Assembly: GCA_900769745.1 (NCBI GenBank)
Contig: CAAGHX010000109.1
Span: forward strand, 1 to 16,878
From: an uncultured Alistipes sp.
GTDB taxonomy: Bacteria; Bacteroidota; Bacteroidia; Bacteroidales; Rikenellaceae
Reading direction: 5' to 3'
DNA: 16,878 nucleotides
The notes under the pieces were generated by a model that had not been told where the DNA came from, made no database searches, and saw only the letters and a program-made list of their open reading frames with translations. Both the position numbers and the translations under genes were made by a program. Shown here piece after piece: positions 7,770 through 15,378 of this stretch. The first letter of the stretch is position 1. Each line of letters starts with the position of its first letter.

Positions 7770-8231
7770 ATGGACGCATTAACACAATTCTTTATCGACT
7801 GGGGATATATAGGCCTCTTTATATCGGCGCTGGTAGCGGGTAGCATTCTTCCATTTAGTTCGGAGGTAGTGCTAACTATACTCGTGCAGATGGGTGCCGA
7901 CCCAACACTGTGCCTAATATCGGCTTCGGTAGGTAATACCATCGGAGGATTATTGTGCTATTGGCTTGGTTATCTGGGTAATATGGAGTGGATTGAACGC
8001 TGGCTAAAAATTGAAAAACAGAAGATGGACAAGGTCTCAGGCTTCGTGAAACGCTACGGAGCAGTGATGGGTCTTTTCGGTGTTTTGCCCTGGGTAGGCG
8101 AGGCCATTATCGTACTATTGGGCCTGATGCGTGCCAACATCTATGTCACAACCATCACAATGTTTATCGGCAAATTTATCCGCTATCTGCTTATCGTCCT
8201 CGCATTGCAAGGCGTAAATTCGCTATTCTAA
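7770..8231 (+). CDS. DedA-family (YqaA-type) small inner-membrane protein
   Basis: Integral membrane protein of 153 residues from the chosen ATG, the usual size for short YqaA-type DedA relatives. It has a hydrophobic N-terminal segment (YIGLFISALVAGSILPFSSEVVL), a second segment with SASVGNTIGGLLCYWLGYLG, a basic loop, then KRYGAVMGLFGVLPWVGEAIIVLLGLMR, which aligns with the family's re-entrant Pro/Gly signature, and a last helix (FIRYLLIVLALQ). DedA relatives are implicated in lipid carrier or phospholipid handling across the membrane; a precise substrate cannot be read from the sequence. The frame could extend to an ATG at 7728, adding 14 residues (MWKNHYFCGAVTDT) that do not resemble the family. 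A promoter box within that extension favours 7770. Transcribed alone, divergently from the receptor gene. Confidence 0.85.
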   Translation: MDALTQFFIDWGYIGLFISALVAGSILPFSSEVVLTILVQMGADPTLCLISASVGNTIGGLLCYWLGYLGNMEWIERWLKIEKQKMDKVSGFVKRYGAVMGLFGVLPWVGEAIIVLLGLMRANIYVTTITMFIGKFIRYLLIVLALQGVNSLF

Positions 8232-8254
8232 AGCAGCCCTCGCATATAAATAAT

Positions 8255-8302
8255 AGGTATGTGATTTTTTATTGCACTCAAACAATATTTTGTCACACAC
8301 CT
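8255..8302 (+). terminator. Imperfect hairpin after the DedA-type gene, possible terminator
   Basis: Arms AGGTATGTGA (8255-8264) and TCACACACCT (8293-8302) pair at nine of ten positions around a 28-nt loop, in which ATTG and CAAT can also pair. AAATTTTT follows on the plus strand. The long loop makes it a weak terminator; it could equally be an upstream regulatory element of the next gene. Confidence 0.3.
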
Positions 8303-8312
8303 AAATTTTTGG

Positions 8313-8325
8313 TTCAAAGTTTGAA
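8313..8325 (+). promoter_or_regulatory. Palindrome overlapping a candidate promoter of the DUF3575 gene
   Basis: TTCAAA-G-TTTGAA is a perfect 13-bp palindrome about 37 nt before the DUF3575 start codon. It contains AAAGTTTG (8316-8323), one base away from TAnnTTTG, with a TTTTG 23 nt upstream as a possible -33 element. If that promoter is real, a dimeric regulator bound here would cover it. Functional assignment is tentative. Confidence 0.3.
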
Positions 8326-8326
8326 T

Positions 8327-8353
8327 GATTGCCCACTGAATTAATAGGCAATC
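8327..8353 (+). repeat. Inverted repeat in the 5' leader of the DUF3575 gene
   Basis: GATTGCC (8327-8333) and GGCAATC (8347-8353) are perfect inverted repeats separated by 13 nt. In RNA they would form a 7-bp stem ending 8 nt before the ATG at 8362, where it could affect ribosome access. Confidence 0.4.
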
Positions 8354-8361
8354 TTCATACT

Positions 8362-8931
8362 ATGAAAAAAATTCTACTTTTAACGCTGACACTTTCAGCT
8401 TTTATCGTAAAAATCGATGCACAGAGTATTGGTTTGAAGAGCAACCTTCTCTATTCGGCATCGTTATCTCCTAATTTGGGTATCGAGATTGGTTTGAGTC
8501 CACAGACAACCATCGATATCTCGGCAGGTTTCAACCCCTTTACATTCTCTGATGGCCGCAAGTGGAAACACTGGCTCGTGCAGCCTGAATTCCGCTGGTG
8601 GACGTGCGAGCGATTCAATGGCCACTTCCTGGCAGCACACCTCATTGGTGGTGGATTCAATGTAGGCAACGTCGATTTCTTCCCATTCTCAATGTGGGAT
8701 TCGCTCGAGAACTACCGTTACAAGGGCCACGCCCTGGGTGCTGGTCTTGGCTACGGCTATGCGTGGATGCTAGGCAAGCATTGGAATCTCGAGGCCGAGG
8801 TGGGCTTGGGCTATGCTCACGCTTGGTACGACCAATACCAATGTCGCGACTGCGGAGACAAAATCGGCTCTGGCGGCAAGAACTATTGGGGAGTGACCAA
8901 GTTAGCAATCTCGTTTGTGTATCTTTTCTAA
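8362..8931 (+). CDS. DUF3575-family predicted outer-membrane protein
   Basis: Protein of 189 residues from the ATG at 8362. An upstream ATG at 8329 would add 11 residues before an obvious signal peptide (MKKILLLTLTLSAFIVKIDAQS) and is rejected. The mature part is a short beta-barrel-like sequence with SNLLYSASLSPNLGIEIGL, FNPFTFSDGRKWKHWLVQPEFRWW, GHALGAGLGYGYAW, WNLEAEVGLGYAHAWYD and a C-terminal SFVYLF ending in an aromatic residue. This is the DUF3575 pattern. DUF3575 genes commonly accompany DUF3868 and Mfa/FimA-type fimbrial genes in Bacteroidales; their molecular role is not established. A CRDC pair of cysteines near residue 165 could form a disulphide. It lies 12 bp upstream of the DUF3868 gene on the same strand, so the two are probably co-transcribed. 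Confidence 0.8.
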   Translation: MKKILLLTLTLSAFIVKIDAQSIGLKSNLLYSASLSPNLGIEIGLSPQTTIDISAGFNPFTFSDGRKWKHWLVQPEFRWWTCERFNGHFLAAHLIGGGFNVGNVDFFPFSMWDSLENYRYKGHALGAGLGYGYAWMLGKHWNLEAEVGLGYAHAWYDQYQCRDCGDKIGSGGKNYWGVTKLAISFVYLF

Positions 8932-8943
8932 AACTATGCAGCT

Positions 8944-10413
8944 ATGAAACATCTTGTAAAATATCTGCTTGCCATGTGCATAGCAGCCTTGAGCATTGAG
9001 TCATCGACCGCACAGATTGTCACAGCCAACAATATTACGGTGAGCAATATCGAAATCTCGCACACCAACAATCGCACCTATGTCGATATGACCTTCGATT
9101 TGAGCGAGTCGCACATCGCTTCAAACCATTCACTTCGCGTAACGCCAATAATTTCTAACGGCACACAGATGATTCAACTCCCTGCCGTTGTGATAGATGG
9201 CCGACGACGCAACATCGTTCACCAGCGAGGCGAGATTTCGCCCGAGGAGTCATCCGACATCTTCATTCGTCGTAAGAATCGCAAGGAGCAGGGGCTCGAC
9301 TACTCGGCCAATGTAGCCTACGAGCCATGGATGAACAGCGCCGAACTTATCCTGCGCGAGGAGTGGTGCAGCTGCCACGACATTCCGTATGCCGAGGAAC
9401 TTATCGCCATTGCCAAGATGCAGCAGAGCCCTGCAACTCAGCCAAACACAACCTCTTCAGCTCAGAGCAACCCATCGGCATCAATGCCTAAGCCCAAGAT
9501 GGCATACGCCATTCCAAACACCGAGGCTCTATCGGCTGCAACATACGATGCTGAGTTACTCTTCCCAATCAACAAGAGCACACTCACTCCGACTTATATG
9601 ACCAATGCAAGCGAACTTGACACCCTTCGCCAGTTGCTTACAAACGGTTCAATATCTGCTATCAAGCTCACCGGATACGCTTCACCAGAGGGTCCATATC
9701 CGTTCAACGAGAATCTGGCCTCACATCGCGCAACAGCCGTAAAGGATTATATAGCTAAAAACAACATGGGTGGCTCGGCATCTATCACAACCGAATCTGC
9801 GCCAATTGATTGGGCAGGCCTGAAGGATATGCTCAACGAGAGCAAGATAAGCAACTATTTGAAGATTATCTCAATCATCGACGATAGCTCGATAAAGCCC
9901 GCCGACAAGAACAACGCAATCCGCCGTCAATACCCTGTGGAGTATAAGTTTATGTTCCGCACTTGGTATCCAAAGTTGCGCAAGACCGAGATTAGCATCT
10001 CGCACCAGCCTCAGAAGATGGACCTCAAGAGCGCCAAGCAGCAGATTAAAATCGACCCATCGAAGCTCTCGTTAGGCGATATCTATATGGTTGCACTCAG
10101 CTATGAGAAGGGTAGCAAGGAGTGGGACGAGATTATCCTCTTGGCCGTACAGACCTATCCAAATGTAGCCGAGGCGCGAGTAAATGCCGCTAATGTGGCT
10201 ATGGCCAATGGCAACTACGCTCAGGCCGCAGCCTACCTTCAGGGTTTGCCAGAGAATATGCCCGAGGCTATGAACTCACGCGGTATATTGGCAATGTCGG
10301 AGGGTAACTACCAAAAGGCTCTCTCGCTCTTCGAGGCAGCACAGAAGGCGGGCGTAAGCGAGGCCACATACAACATATCGCTTGTAAAGCAACTTATGTC
10401 GCTTGAAAGCTAA
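8944..10413 (+). CDS. DUF3868 / OmpA-like / TPR periplasmic or outer-membrane protein
   Basis: Exported protein of 489 residues with a signal peptide (MKHLVKYLLAMCIAALSIESSTAQ). The N-terminal part (about 25-160) fits DUF3868, with NITVSNIEISHTNNRTYVDM and a cysteine pair in EEWCSCHD. A low-complexity Gln/Ser/Pro linker follows (about 160-180). An OmpA-like C-terminal domain (about 200-290) has FPINKSTLTP and LTGYASPEGPYPFNENLASHRA, the usual peptidoglycan-binding-type signature. The last 100 residues form TPR-like helical repeats (AANVAMANGNYAQAAAYL, RGILAMSEGNYQKALSLFEAA). DUF3868 proteins typically lie beside DUF3575 and fimbrial subunit genes; an anchoring or assembly role is plausible but inferred. 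No fimbrillin gene follows; a hairpin ends the unit and the next gene is convergent. Confidence 0.8.
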   Translation: MKHLVKYLLAMCIAALSIESSTAQIVTANNITVSNIEISHTNNRTYVDMTFDLSESHIASNHSLRVTPIISNGTQMIQLPAVVIDGRRRNIVHQRGEISPEESSDIFIRRKNRKEQGLDYSANVAYEPWMNSAELILREEWCSCHDIPYAEELIAIAKMQQSPATQPNTTSSAQSNPSASMPKPKMAYAIPNTEALSAATYDAELLFPINKSTLTPTYMTNASELDTLRQLLTNGSISAIKLTGYASPEGPYPFNENLASHRATAVKDYIAKNNMGGSASITTESAPIDWAGLKDMLNESKISNYLKIISIIDDSSIKPADKNNAIRRQYPVEYKFMFRTWYPKLRKTEISISHQPQKMDLKSAKQQIKIDPSKLSLGDIYMVALSYEKGSKEWDEIILLAVQTYPNVAEARVNAANVAMANGNYAQAAAYLQGLPENMPEAMNSRGILAMSEGNYQKALSLFEAAQKAGVSEATYNISLVKQLMSLES

Positions 10414-10463
10414 CAGCGGTAGGGTGAAACGCCACCCAATCCGATTACCATAAATCTTAAAAA

Positions 10464-10500
10464 GAGAGAGGTGCTAGAGCCAAAACTCAGCACCTCTCTT
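10464..10500 (+). terminator. Strong hairpin after the DUF3868 gene
   Basis: Arms at 10464-10475 (GAGAGGTGCT core) and 10489-10500 pair over 12 positions, with a GAG/CTC extension inside past a bulged A. On the plus strand only a loose T-rich stretch (CTTAACCTTTATT) follows. On the minus strand the stem is followed by TTTTTA, so it may act in both directions between the convergent units. Confidence 0.7.
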
Positions 10501-10519
10501 AACCTTTATTATATAAGAT

Positions 10520-10553
10520 AAAAAAGGCCGCAAACCCGAAAGTTAGCGGCCTT
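10520..10553 (-). terminator. Intrinsic terminator of the FISUMP lipoprotein gene
   Basis: AAGGCCGC (10524-10531) and GCGGCCTT (10546-10553) form a perfect 8-bp stem with a 14-nt loop. On the minus strand a run of six Ts (10525-10520, partly in the stem) follows. It begins 28 nt after the lipoprotein stop codon. Confidence 0.8.
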
Positions 10554-10580
10554 AAGTATTCTAGAAATTGTATAATGAGA

Positions 10581-12065
10581 TTATTCCCTTACACAGCGCA
10601 CCTGCATACCATTCGCACGATACATCTCCTTCTTCGCCTCATAACGGTTGTTCACCGCACGTGTAGTGTTCAAGTCGAAGAACATCGATGTAGCCTTCGC
10701 GCCAGCTGTACCAGCAGTCCAGTAGTAACCAATCCAAGGCTGAGGAGTGTTCTCCTCGCCATAGTTATTGAGGTTAGTCAACACACCGTTCTCGAAGCTA
10801 CGACGACCTGCGCCTGGCATAAACATCTTCACGCCTGTTACACGATCAACCAAGTGCCAGCCATACATATTCTCAACATCGGCCAAGTTAGCCATATCCT
10901 CCACCTCATCGATATCGAAAGCCTCGAACACGTTGCTAGCAGGAACTCTCCAACCACGAGGACATGGGTCATTCACGCTCTTCTTCTCGGCGCCCCACAA
11001 ACCATCCTTGTGTGAAGTGTACAACCAGTCATAGTCGTTAGTCTTCGAGCCGAGCACAAATGTCATAGGATTCTTTGTTGCATACTCCTCTGTACCAGCA
11101 TTCTCATCCTCCTCAGCATCAACATAGTGCCATCTGAGGAATGTGTCGTGACCGTTATAGACATAGTGGTCCTCATTCTTCGAGAAGCGATAATCCTTTG
11201 GGCTAATCATAGGATCCTTGCGGCCCCACTGATAATATACGCCTATCGAACGGAAGATATCATCAGCATCTGTAGAACCATTACCATTGTGGTATGCACC
11301 CAAGTTACGATCCATAAACTCACCAGCTGAAGTCTGGATAGTAGATGACTCAACATCTGAGCCTGTAAGCCACAAGTGCCAGCTCCACGCAACCTCTCCG
11401 CCTACATACGCAGCCACAACTGCATTACCCTGAGGCGTGCGAGTATCGATTACATCGCCTTCGTCGTTAGTGATATCCTCGTGACCCACAAAGAACGTAA
11501 ACTTACCGCTCGCAGCATCGTAACTATTGTAAGGCACAAGTGAGCGTGTGCTCTGCCAGAAGATATTCACGCTATCGGGGCTGATACGCTCATCGCTCTC
11601 GCCCTTGTGAGTTACGTCGATGATGTAACGAGTATCCTTCTGATGGATAGGGTAGCTGTTTGAGTACTTGTCGCTGAGGTCAATCTGCTGATTGAGCAAC
11701 GAGAGATACGACGAAGCGCTAACTGTTGTACCAATAGCGGTATAACCTGTCAGCTTCAAAGTACCATTCTCCTCCACAGAGCTATCATCAGATGTAAATG
11801 CTGTTGGAGCCTTCACTGTGATAGTCCAGTTAAGCATATCCAAACCAACAATCGTCCAACCCTTAGGCTGAGAAGCGACATTGATACTTGTGATGTTTTT
11901 AGCCACAAATGGGATAACTATCTCAGCGCCAAATGTCGATGTAATCTGGCCTGGCATCTCAAATACAAAATCGTATTTCTCCTCCGTCTTACACGATGAA
12001 AACATTGTAACACACATAGTTACAACGCTCAATACTGCAAAAAGACTCTTAAAAAAACTTTTCAT
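10581..12065 (-). CDS. Surface lipoprotein with FISUMP-like C-terminal domain
   Basis: Predicted lipoprotein of 494 residues. The N-terminus MKSFFKSLFAVLSVVTMCVTMFSSCKTEE has a lipobox ending in Cys25, so the mature protein would be lipid-anchored. Residues 33-115 look like an immunoglobulin-type beta domain (GAEIVIPFVAKNITSINV). The C-terminal half has features of the FISUMP (Fibrobacter major paralogous) domain: FMDRNLGAY, YYQWGRKDPM, NDPCPRGWRVP, YYWTAG and the terminal NGMQVRCVRE with a Cys that may pair with the one in DPCPRGW. Such proteins are frequent on Bacteroidales surfaces and some are annotated as fimbrial or adhesin-like; the function is unknown. Monocistronic, with its own promoter box and terminator, facing the DUF3575/DUF3868 pair. 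Whether it works with that pair cannot be decided here. Confidence 0.8.
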   Translation of the reverse strand: MKSFFKSLFAVLSVVTMCVTMFSSCKTEEKYDFVFEMPGQITSTFGAEIVIPFVAKNITSINVASQPKGWTIVGLDMLNWTITVKAPTAFTSDDSSVEENGTLKLTGYTAIGTTVSASSYLSLLNQQIDLSDKYSNSYPIHQKDTRYIIDVTHKGESDERISPDSVNIFWQSTRSLVPYNSYDAASGKFTFFVGHEDITNDEGDVIDTRTPQGNAVVAAYVGGEVAWSWHLWLTGSDVESSTIQTSAGEFMDRNLGAYHNGNGSTDADDIFRSIGVYYQWGRKDPMISPKDYRFSKNEDHYVYNGHDTFLRWHYVDAEEDENAGTEEYATKNPMTFVLGSKTNDYDWLYTSHKDGLWGAEKKSVNDPCPRGWRVPASNVFEAFDIDEVEDMANLADVENMYGWHLVDRVTGVKMFMPGAGRRSFENGVLTNLNNYGEENTPQPWIGYYWTAGTAGAKATSMFFDLNTTRAVNNRYEAKKEMYRANGMQVRCVRE

Positions 12066-12103
12066 ATATTAACTTTTACCTTATTTCGTCTGCAAAATAT
12101 CTG

Positions 12104-12135
12104 CAAATATACTAAAACCCTGCGACATAGCGCAA
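12104..12135 (-). promoter_or_regulatory. Candidate promoter of the FISUMP lipoprotein gene
   Basis: On the minus strand TTG (12135-12133), 21 nt, then TATATTTG (12111-12104) fits the Bacteroidetes -33/-7 layout. Transcription would start near 12097, about 30 nt before the ATG at 12065. A TTTTG lies just downstream (12096-12092). Confidence 0.6.
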
Positions 12136-12164
12136 TGTTTCTATCAGAAAATCTCGCCAAAATT

Positions 12165-12230
12165 CAATATTTCATATTGCAAACGCATAAAGGCCCATTT
12201 TATTATACGCATCAGCACAAAATATTGGGC
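12165..12230. repeat. Two inverted repeats between floA and the lipoprotein promoter
   Basis: CAATAT-TTC-ATATTG (12165-12179) is a perfect 15-bp palindrome about 30 bp upstream of the lipoprotein -33 element. GCCCA (12193-12197) and TGGGC (12226-12230) frame a second A/T-rich inverted repeat with a further TTTT/AAAA pairing. They lie between the floA terminator and the lipoprotein promoter; operator roles are possible but unproven. Nothing else is recognisable in this gap. Confidence 0.35.
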
Positions 12231-12238
12231 AAAATCAC

Positions 12239-12273
12239 AAAAAAAGCGAGGCAGAATCAACTTCCACCTCGCT
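12239..12273 (-). terminator. Intrinsic terminator of the trkH-SPOR-nfeD-floA unit
   Basis: AGCGAGG (12245-12251) and CCTCGCT (12267-12273) pair perfectly with a 15-nt loop. On the minus strand seven Ts (12245-12239) follow. It lies 25 nt after the floA stop codon. Confidence 0.85.
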
Positions 12274-12297
12274 ATGCATACAACAAAGAACTCTCGA

Positions 12298-13272
12298 CTA
12301 CTTCTTATCCTTCTTCGAGATAGCATCACGCATCTGCGTATCAGCCATAATGTTCTTCATCTTATAATAGTCCATAATGCCCAAATTGCCGTTGCGGAAA
12401 GCCTCGGCCATTGCGAGCGGCACCTCAGCCTCGGCCAAGATAACCTTTGCACGAGCATCCTGGGCCTTCGCCAAATTCTCCTGTTCCAAAGCCACAGCCA
12501 TAGCACGACGCTCCTCGGCTTTAGCCTGGGCGATATTCTTATCAGCCTCAGCCTGATCCATCTGCAACTGAGCACCGATATTCTTACCTACGTCGATATC
12601 GGCGATATCGATAGAAAGAATCTCAAACGCTGTACCTGCATCGAGTCCCTTCTCCAACACTACACGTGAGATTGAATCGGGATTCTCCAACACAATCTTA
12701 TGCGACAATGCAGAACCAATTGACGACACGATACCCTCGCCGACACGAGCCAAAACGGTCTCCTCTCCAGCACCACCTACCAACTGCTTGATATTTGCAC
12801 GAACAGTTACGCGAGCCTTAGCGATAAGCTGGATACCATCCTTTGCCACAGCAGCAACGGGTGGGGTATTGATAACCTTTGGATTTACAGACATCTGCAC
12901 AGCCTCAAACACATCACGACCAGCCAAGTCGATAGCTGTAGCCATCTGGAAATTGAGGTTGATATTTGCCTTCTGAGCCGACACCAAAGCGTGTACGACA
13001 TTCGTCACGTTACCACCAGCCAAATAGTGAGCCTCCAACTCATTGGGGTCCAACTTCAAGCCAGCCTTTGTTCCCTCGATCATCGATGACACGATAACTG
13101 AAGGTGGCACACGGCGCCAACGCATCAAAAAGAGCTGCAACAAGTTGATTTTCACGCCCGACACCAAAGCCGAGAACCACAAACCAACAGGAATAAAATA
13201 GAACACGAGCCAGATTGCTATAAATCCCAAAACGGCTGCTACTACAAAAATCCCTAAACGAACCTCTTCCAT
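12298..13272 (-). CDS. floA: Flotillin-like protein FloA
   Basis: Membrane-associated scaffold protein of 324 residues that in other bacteria organises flotillin membrane microdomains. An N-terminal hydrophobic segment (about 6-42) anchors it, followed by the PHB/SPFH-like region (VSGVKINLLQLFLMRWRRVPP, LDPNELEAHYLAGGNV, FQMATAIDLAGRDVFEAVQMSVNPKVI, ARVTVRANI, GLDAGTAFEILSIDIADIDVG). An Ala/Glu-rich coiled-coil tail follows (about 235-290; EADKNIAQAKAEERRAMAVA), then GNLGIMDYYKMKNI, characteristic of FloA. Length and order match the FloA/YqfA family. It follows nfeD by 57 bp, the standard nfeD-floA pairing, and is the last gene before a terminator. High confidence in family; cargo in this organism is unknown. 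Confidence 0.95.
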   Translation of the reverse strand: MEEVRLGIFVVAAVLGFIAIWLVFYFIPVGLWFSALVSGVKINLLQLFLMRWRRVPPSVIVSSMIEGTKAGLKLDPNELEAHYLAGGNVTNVVHALVSAQKANINLNFQMATAIDLAGRDVFEAVQMSVNPKVINTPPVAAVAKDGIQLIAKARVTVRANIKQLVGGAGEETVLARVGEGIVSSIGSALSHKIVLENPDSISRVVLEKGLDAGTAFEILSIDIADIDVGKNIGAQLQMDQAEADKNIAQAKAEERRAMAVALEQENLAKAQDARAKVILAEAEVPLAMAEAFRNGNLGIMDYYKMKNIMADTQMRDAISKKDKK

Positions 13273-13329
13273 AACAATATAAGTTTTAAAGTTTTATCAC
13301 AAATTAGTTAAAGCAATGCTTTATATAGT

Positions 13330-13788
13330 TTATGCCTTTTTAACCAAAACAGTAAAGTTCTCAACACCTACAACCTCCACCTCGCTGCGTGGGTCAATAT
13401 AAGCATCGAGCGACTTGGCCTCATAAGTAGTACCATTGATTACCACAGTACCCATAGGCGAGAGGCGCGACACGCTAACTCCCTTCTGGCCAACCTCCAC
13501 CAGCTGAGCAGGATTCTGAGTGCTTACACCCTCCATCTTATCCTTTAGGGCAAAACGCTGCCAGGTCTTTGCTCTGAGCGACAATACGGTAACAGCCAAC
13601 GACAAAAGCAACACAACGCCAATAGTCGCAAAACCCATCACCATACCATATTTTGCAAATGCCATATATACAGCCCCACCATAACTTGCCAACGAGAGAG
13701 TTGCTCCCAAAATTACGCCAGGCAAAAATATCAATTCGGCAACCAAAAAGAATGCACCCAGCACCAAAAGCAATACTATAAATCCCAT
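13330..13788 (-). CDS. NfeD-like short membrane protein (partner of FloA)
   Basis: Short NfeD protein of 152 residues lacking the ClpP-like protease half of long NfeD proteins. Residues 1-75 contain about three membrane segments (MGFIVLLLVLGAFFLVAELIFLPGVILGATLSL, then a second and third hydrophobic run). The C-terminal part (about 90-152) is the OB-fold NfeD domain with GKKG-like QKGVSVSRLSPMGTVVINGTTYEA, IDPRSEVEVVGVENFTVLVKK. Short NfeD proteins are generally encoded beside floA and are thought to act with it in membrane microdomains. The gene lies 39 bp after the SPOR-like gene and 57 bp before floA on the same strand. Confidence 0.9.
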   Translation of the reverse strand: MGFIVLLLVLGAFFLVAELIFLPGVILGATLSLASYGGAVYMAFAKYGMVMGFATIGVVLLLSLAVTVLSLRAKTWQRFALKDKMEGVSTQNPAQLVEVGQKGVSVSRLSPMGTVVINGTTYEAKSLDAYIDPRSEVEVVGVENFTVLVKKA

Positions 13789-13827
13789 ATCGATAGATTT
13801 TTACTTTTCAACACTAACAATCAGCTA

Positions 13828-15378
13828 CTACTCCTCATCCTCGGCTGCTGGCTCGGGCTTAATCTCGATAACCTCAACCGAGAGCTTCTCGTCGCACTTA
13901 GCCACCGCCTGCGCTACACGCTCAGCCAAAGTACGATTGACAAATGCACCCAAGCTAAAGGCGCCGTCTGCCGACTTCGATATCTGGCATTCAGCCGCCA
14001 TAGTAGCGATTACATCTCTTACTGTATCGTCTAACTCACCACCCTTGATTGACAAGCGGTAGGTAATAGCCTCATTCTCGCCCATCTCTGAAAGATTGGT
14101 CTTGCGGCCATCATACCACTCAACAATTTGTGGATTGCGGAATCCCTTTTTCTTCATAACCTCAACAGCAGCCTCGGCCTCAGCCTTTGTACGCAAGCCA
14201 CCTGCATAGTAACTGAATCGACCATCCTCGAGCTCCTCAACGAAGAGTGGAGAGGCATTTCTAAATATCGATACCGACTGCTTATACTTAAATGTGCCGA
14301 GCAAAATTCTATACACCACGCCATACTCATATACCACACACTCAGGGATAGGATTCGAAGCGTTGTATGGGCTACGAGCCGAGAACTCAATAGGCTGATA
14401 GTCAACAAATGAACGACGCTCAACATCCACAACAGGCAGACGATAATCAATCTGGCGAATCACCCTCGAAGCATTTGAGAGCGAGTCGATAGATGGTGTC
14501 AAGTTCAACAACTTAGCAACATACATCTCATAGTTGAGGATGATAGGCTTCTGCAAGCAGTAGTCCATTACAGGCTCTGACACGCAGTTATCCACCGATA
14601 GGAGTTTCTGCTGGCGCGACTCCATCATCATACTCTCGGTAATCTCGAGAATATCCTCGCGTGCCTCCTTTTCCAAGAAGTATGAATAGACATACACCTT
14701 TTGGTCATAAATCTCGGTCCACATCTTAGACAAACGACGCTCCAAGACCATATTCTCGTCCATAATGGTTGCAATCTGGCTATACAGCACCTCGGCCTCT
14801 GCCTCAGTTGTTGCCAACAGATATTTATCGTAAAGCGTCTTTATCTTCGAGTGATTCTTTGAGTAGGTCTGCACATAGCCACACACCGTAGACTCCTTGG
14901 CCTGCATATCCATCAGACCCTTGAAATCTTCGGCCTCAATACTCTTCTTAAAGTACTCATTGTTAAAGATAGAGCCCGAGCCCTTAGCTCCCGCAGCATC
15001 GCCAATATTACCCATCGACGAAAGTACGTGCTGCTGTTCTATAGCATTAATCTGATCGATGAGCTTCATCTTCTTAGTGCGCATGCTGTAGATAAGGTTC
15101 TCAGCATCGGCAAGGACAATTCGCATAGAGTCCATACGCACCAACGAAAGCGAGTCACGCACATCGGAATCAGCCCTCATAGCCACTCGCACGTCGCGAA
15201 TGATAGCCAACAACGAGTCGGTCTGATGGCGCAACTTATCGTCGTTGCGCAACAGAGTCATATAATCCTTGTTACTCTCCAAACCTGGAACTCTGGCCAC
15301 AATATCCTGAGCCGAAGCCGATGTCAAGCCTACAAATGCGGCAAATAATCCAGTCAAAAGTGATTTACATTTCATCAT
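13828..15378 (-). CDS. Exported SPOR-like repeat protein with coiled coil
   Basis: Predicted exported protein of 516 residues from the ATG at 15378. A signal peptide (MKCKSLLTGLFAAFVGLTSASAQ) is followed by a long helical, probably coiled-coil region (about 40-110; heptad-like DSLLAIIRDVRVAMRADSDVR). A mostly helical middle follows, then two C-terminal SPOR-like modules: VVYRILLGTFKYKQSVSIF...GRFSYYAGGLRTKAEAEAAVEVMKKKGF and ITYRLSIKGG...GAFSLGAFVNRTLAERVAQAV. SPOR domains bind glycan-denuded peptidoglycan, so a periplasmic cell-wall role is inferred. The tail is acidic (EPAAEDEE). The ATG at 15378 shares ATGA with the trkH stop and has GGTGGAG just upstream. An ATG at 15387 would add three residues. 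I do not recognise a named family for the whole protein. Confidence 0.75.
   Translation of the reverse strand: MMKCKSLLTGLFAAFVGLTSASAQDIVARVPGLESNKDYMTLLRNDDKLRHQTDSLLAIIRDVRVAMRADSDVRDSLSLVRMDSMRIVLADAENLIYSMRTKKMKLIDQINAIEQQHVLSSMGNIGDAAGAKGSGSIFNNEYFKKSIEAEDFKGLMDMQAKESTVCGYVQTYSKNHSKIKTLYDKYLLATTEAEAEVLYSQIATIMDENMVLERRLSKMWTEIYDQKVYVYSYFLEKEAREDILEITESMMMESRQQKLLSVDNCVSEPVMDYCLQKPIILNYEMYVAKLLNLTPSIDSLSNASRVIRQIDYRLPVVDVERRSFVDYQPIEFSARSPYNASNPIPECVVYEYGVVYRILLGTFKYKQSVSIFRNASPLFVEELEDGRFSYYAGGLRTKAEAEAAVEVMKKKGFRNPQIVEWYDGRKTNLSEMGENEAITYRLSIKGGELDDTVRDVIATMAAECQISKSADGAFSLGAFVNRTLAERVAQAVAKCDEKLSVEVIEIKPEPAAEDEE

Noticed and set aside
8255..8302. Invertible promoter of the Bacteroides surface-antigen type
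   Set aside because: The repeats are short and imperfect and enclose only 28 bp with no promoter; known invertible elements are larger and near recombinase signatures that are absent here.
10464..10553. Attachment site or repetitive mobile element between the convergent genes
   Set aside because: The two hairpins are unrelated in sequence, each fits a terminator for one flanking gene, and there are no direct repeats or integrase genes.
12135..12329. Short frames on both strands (61-62 codons) between the lipoprotein and floA genes
   Set aside because: They overlap the floA terminator and the inverted repeats, and are A/T-rich without any protein signature.
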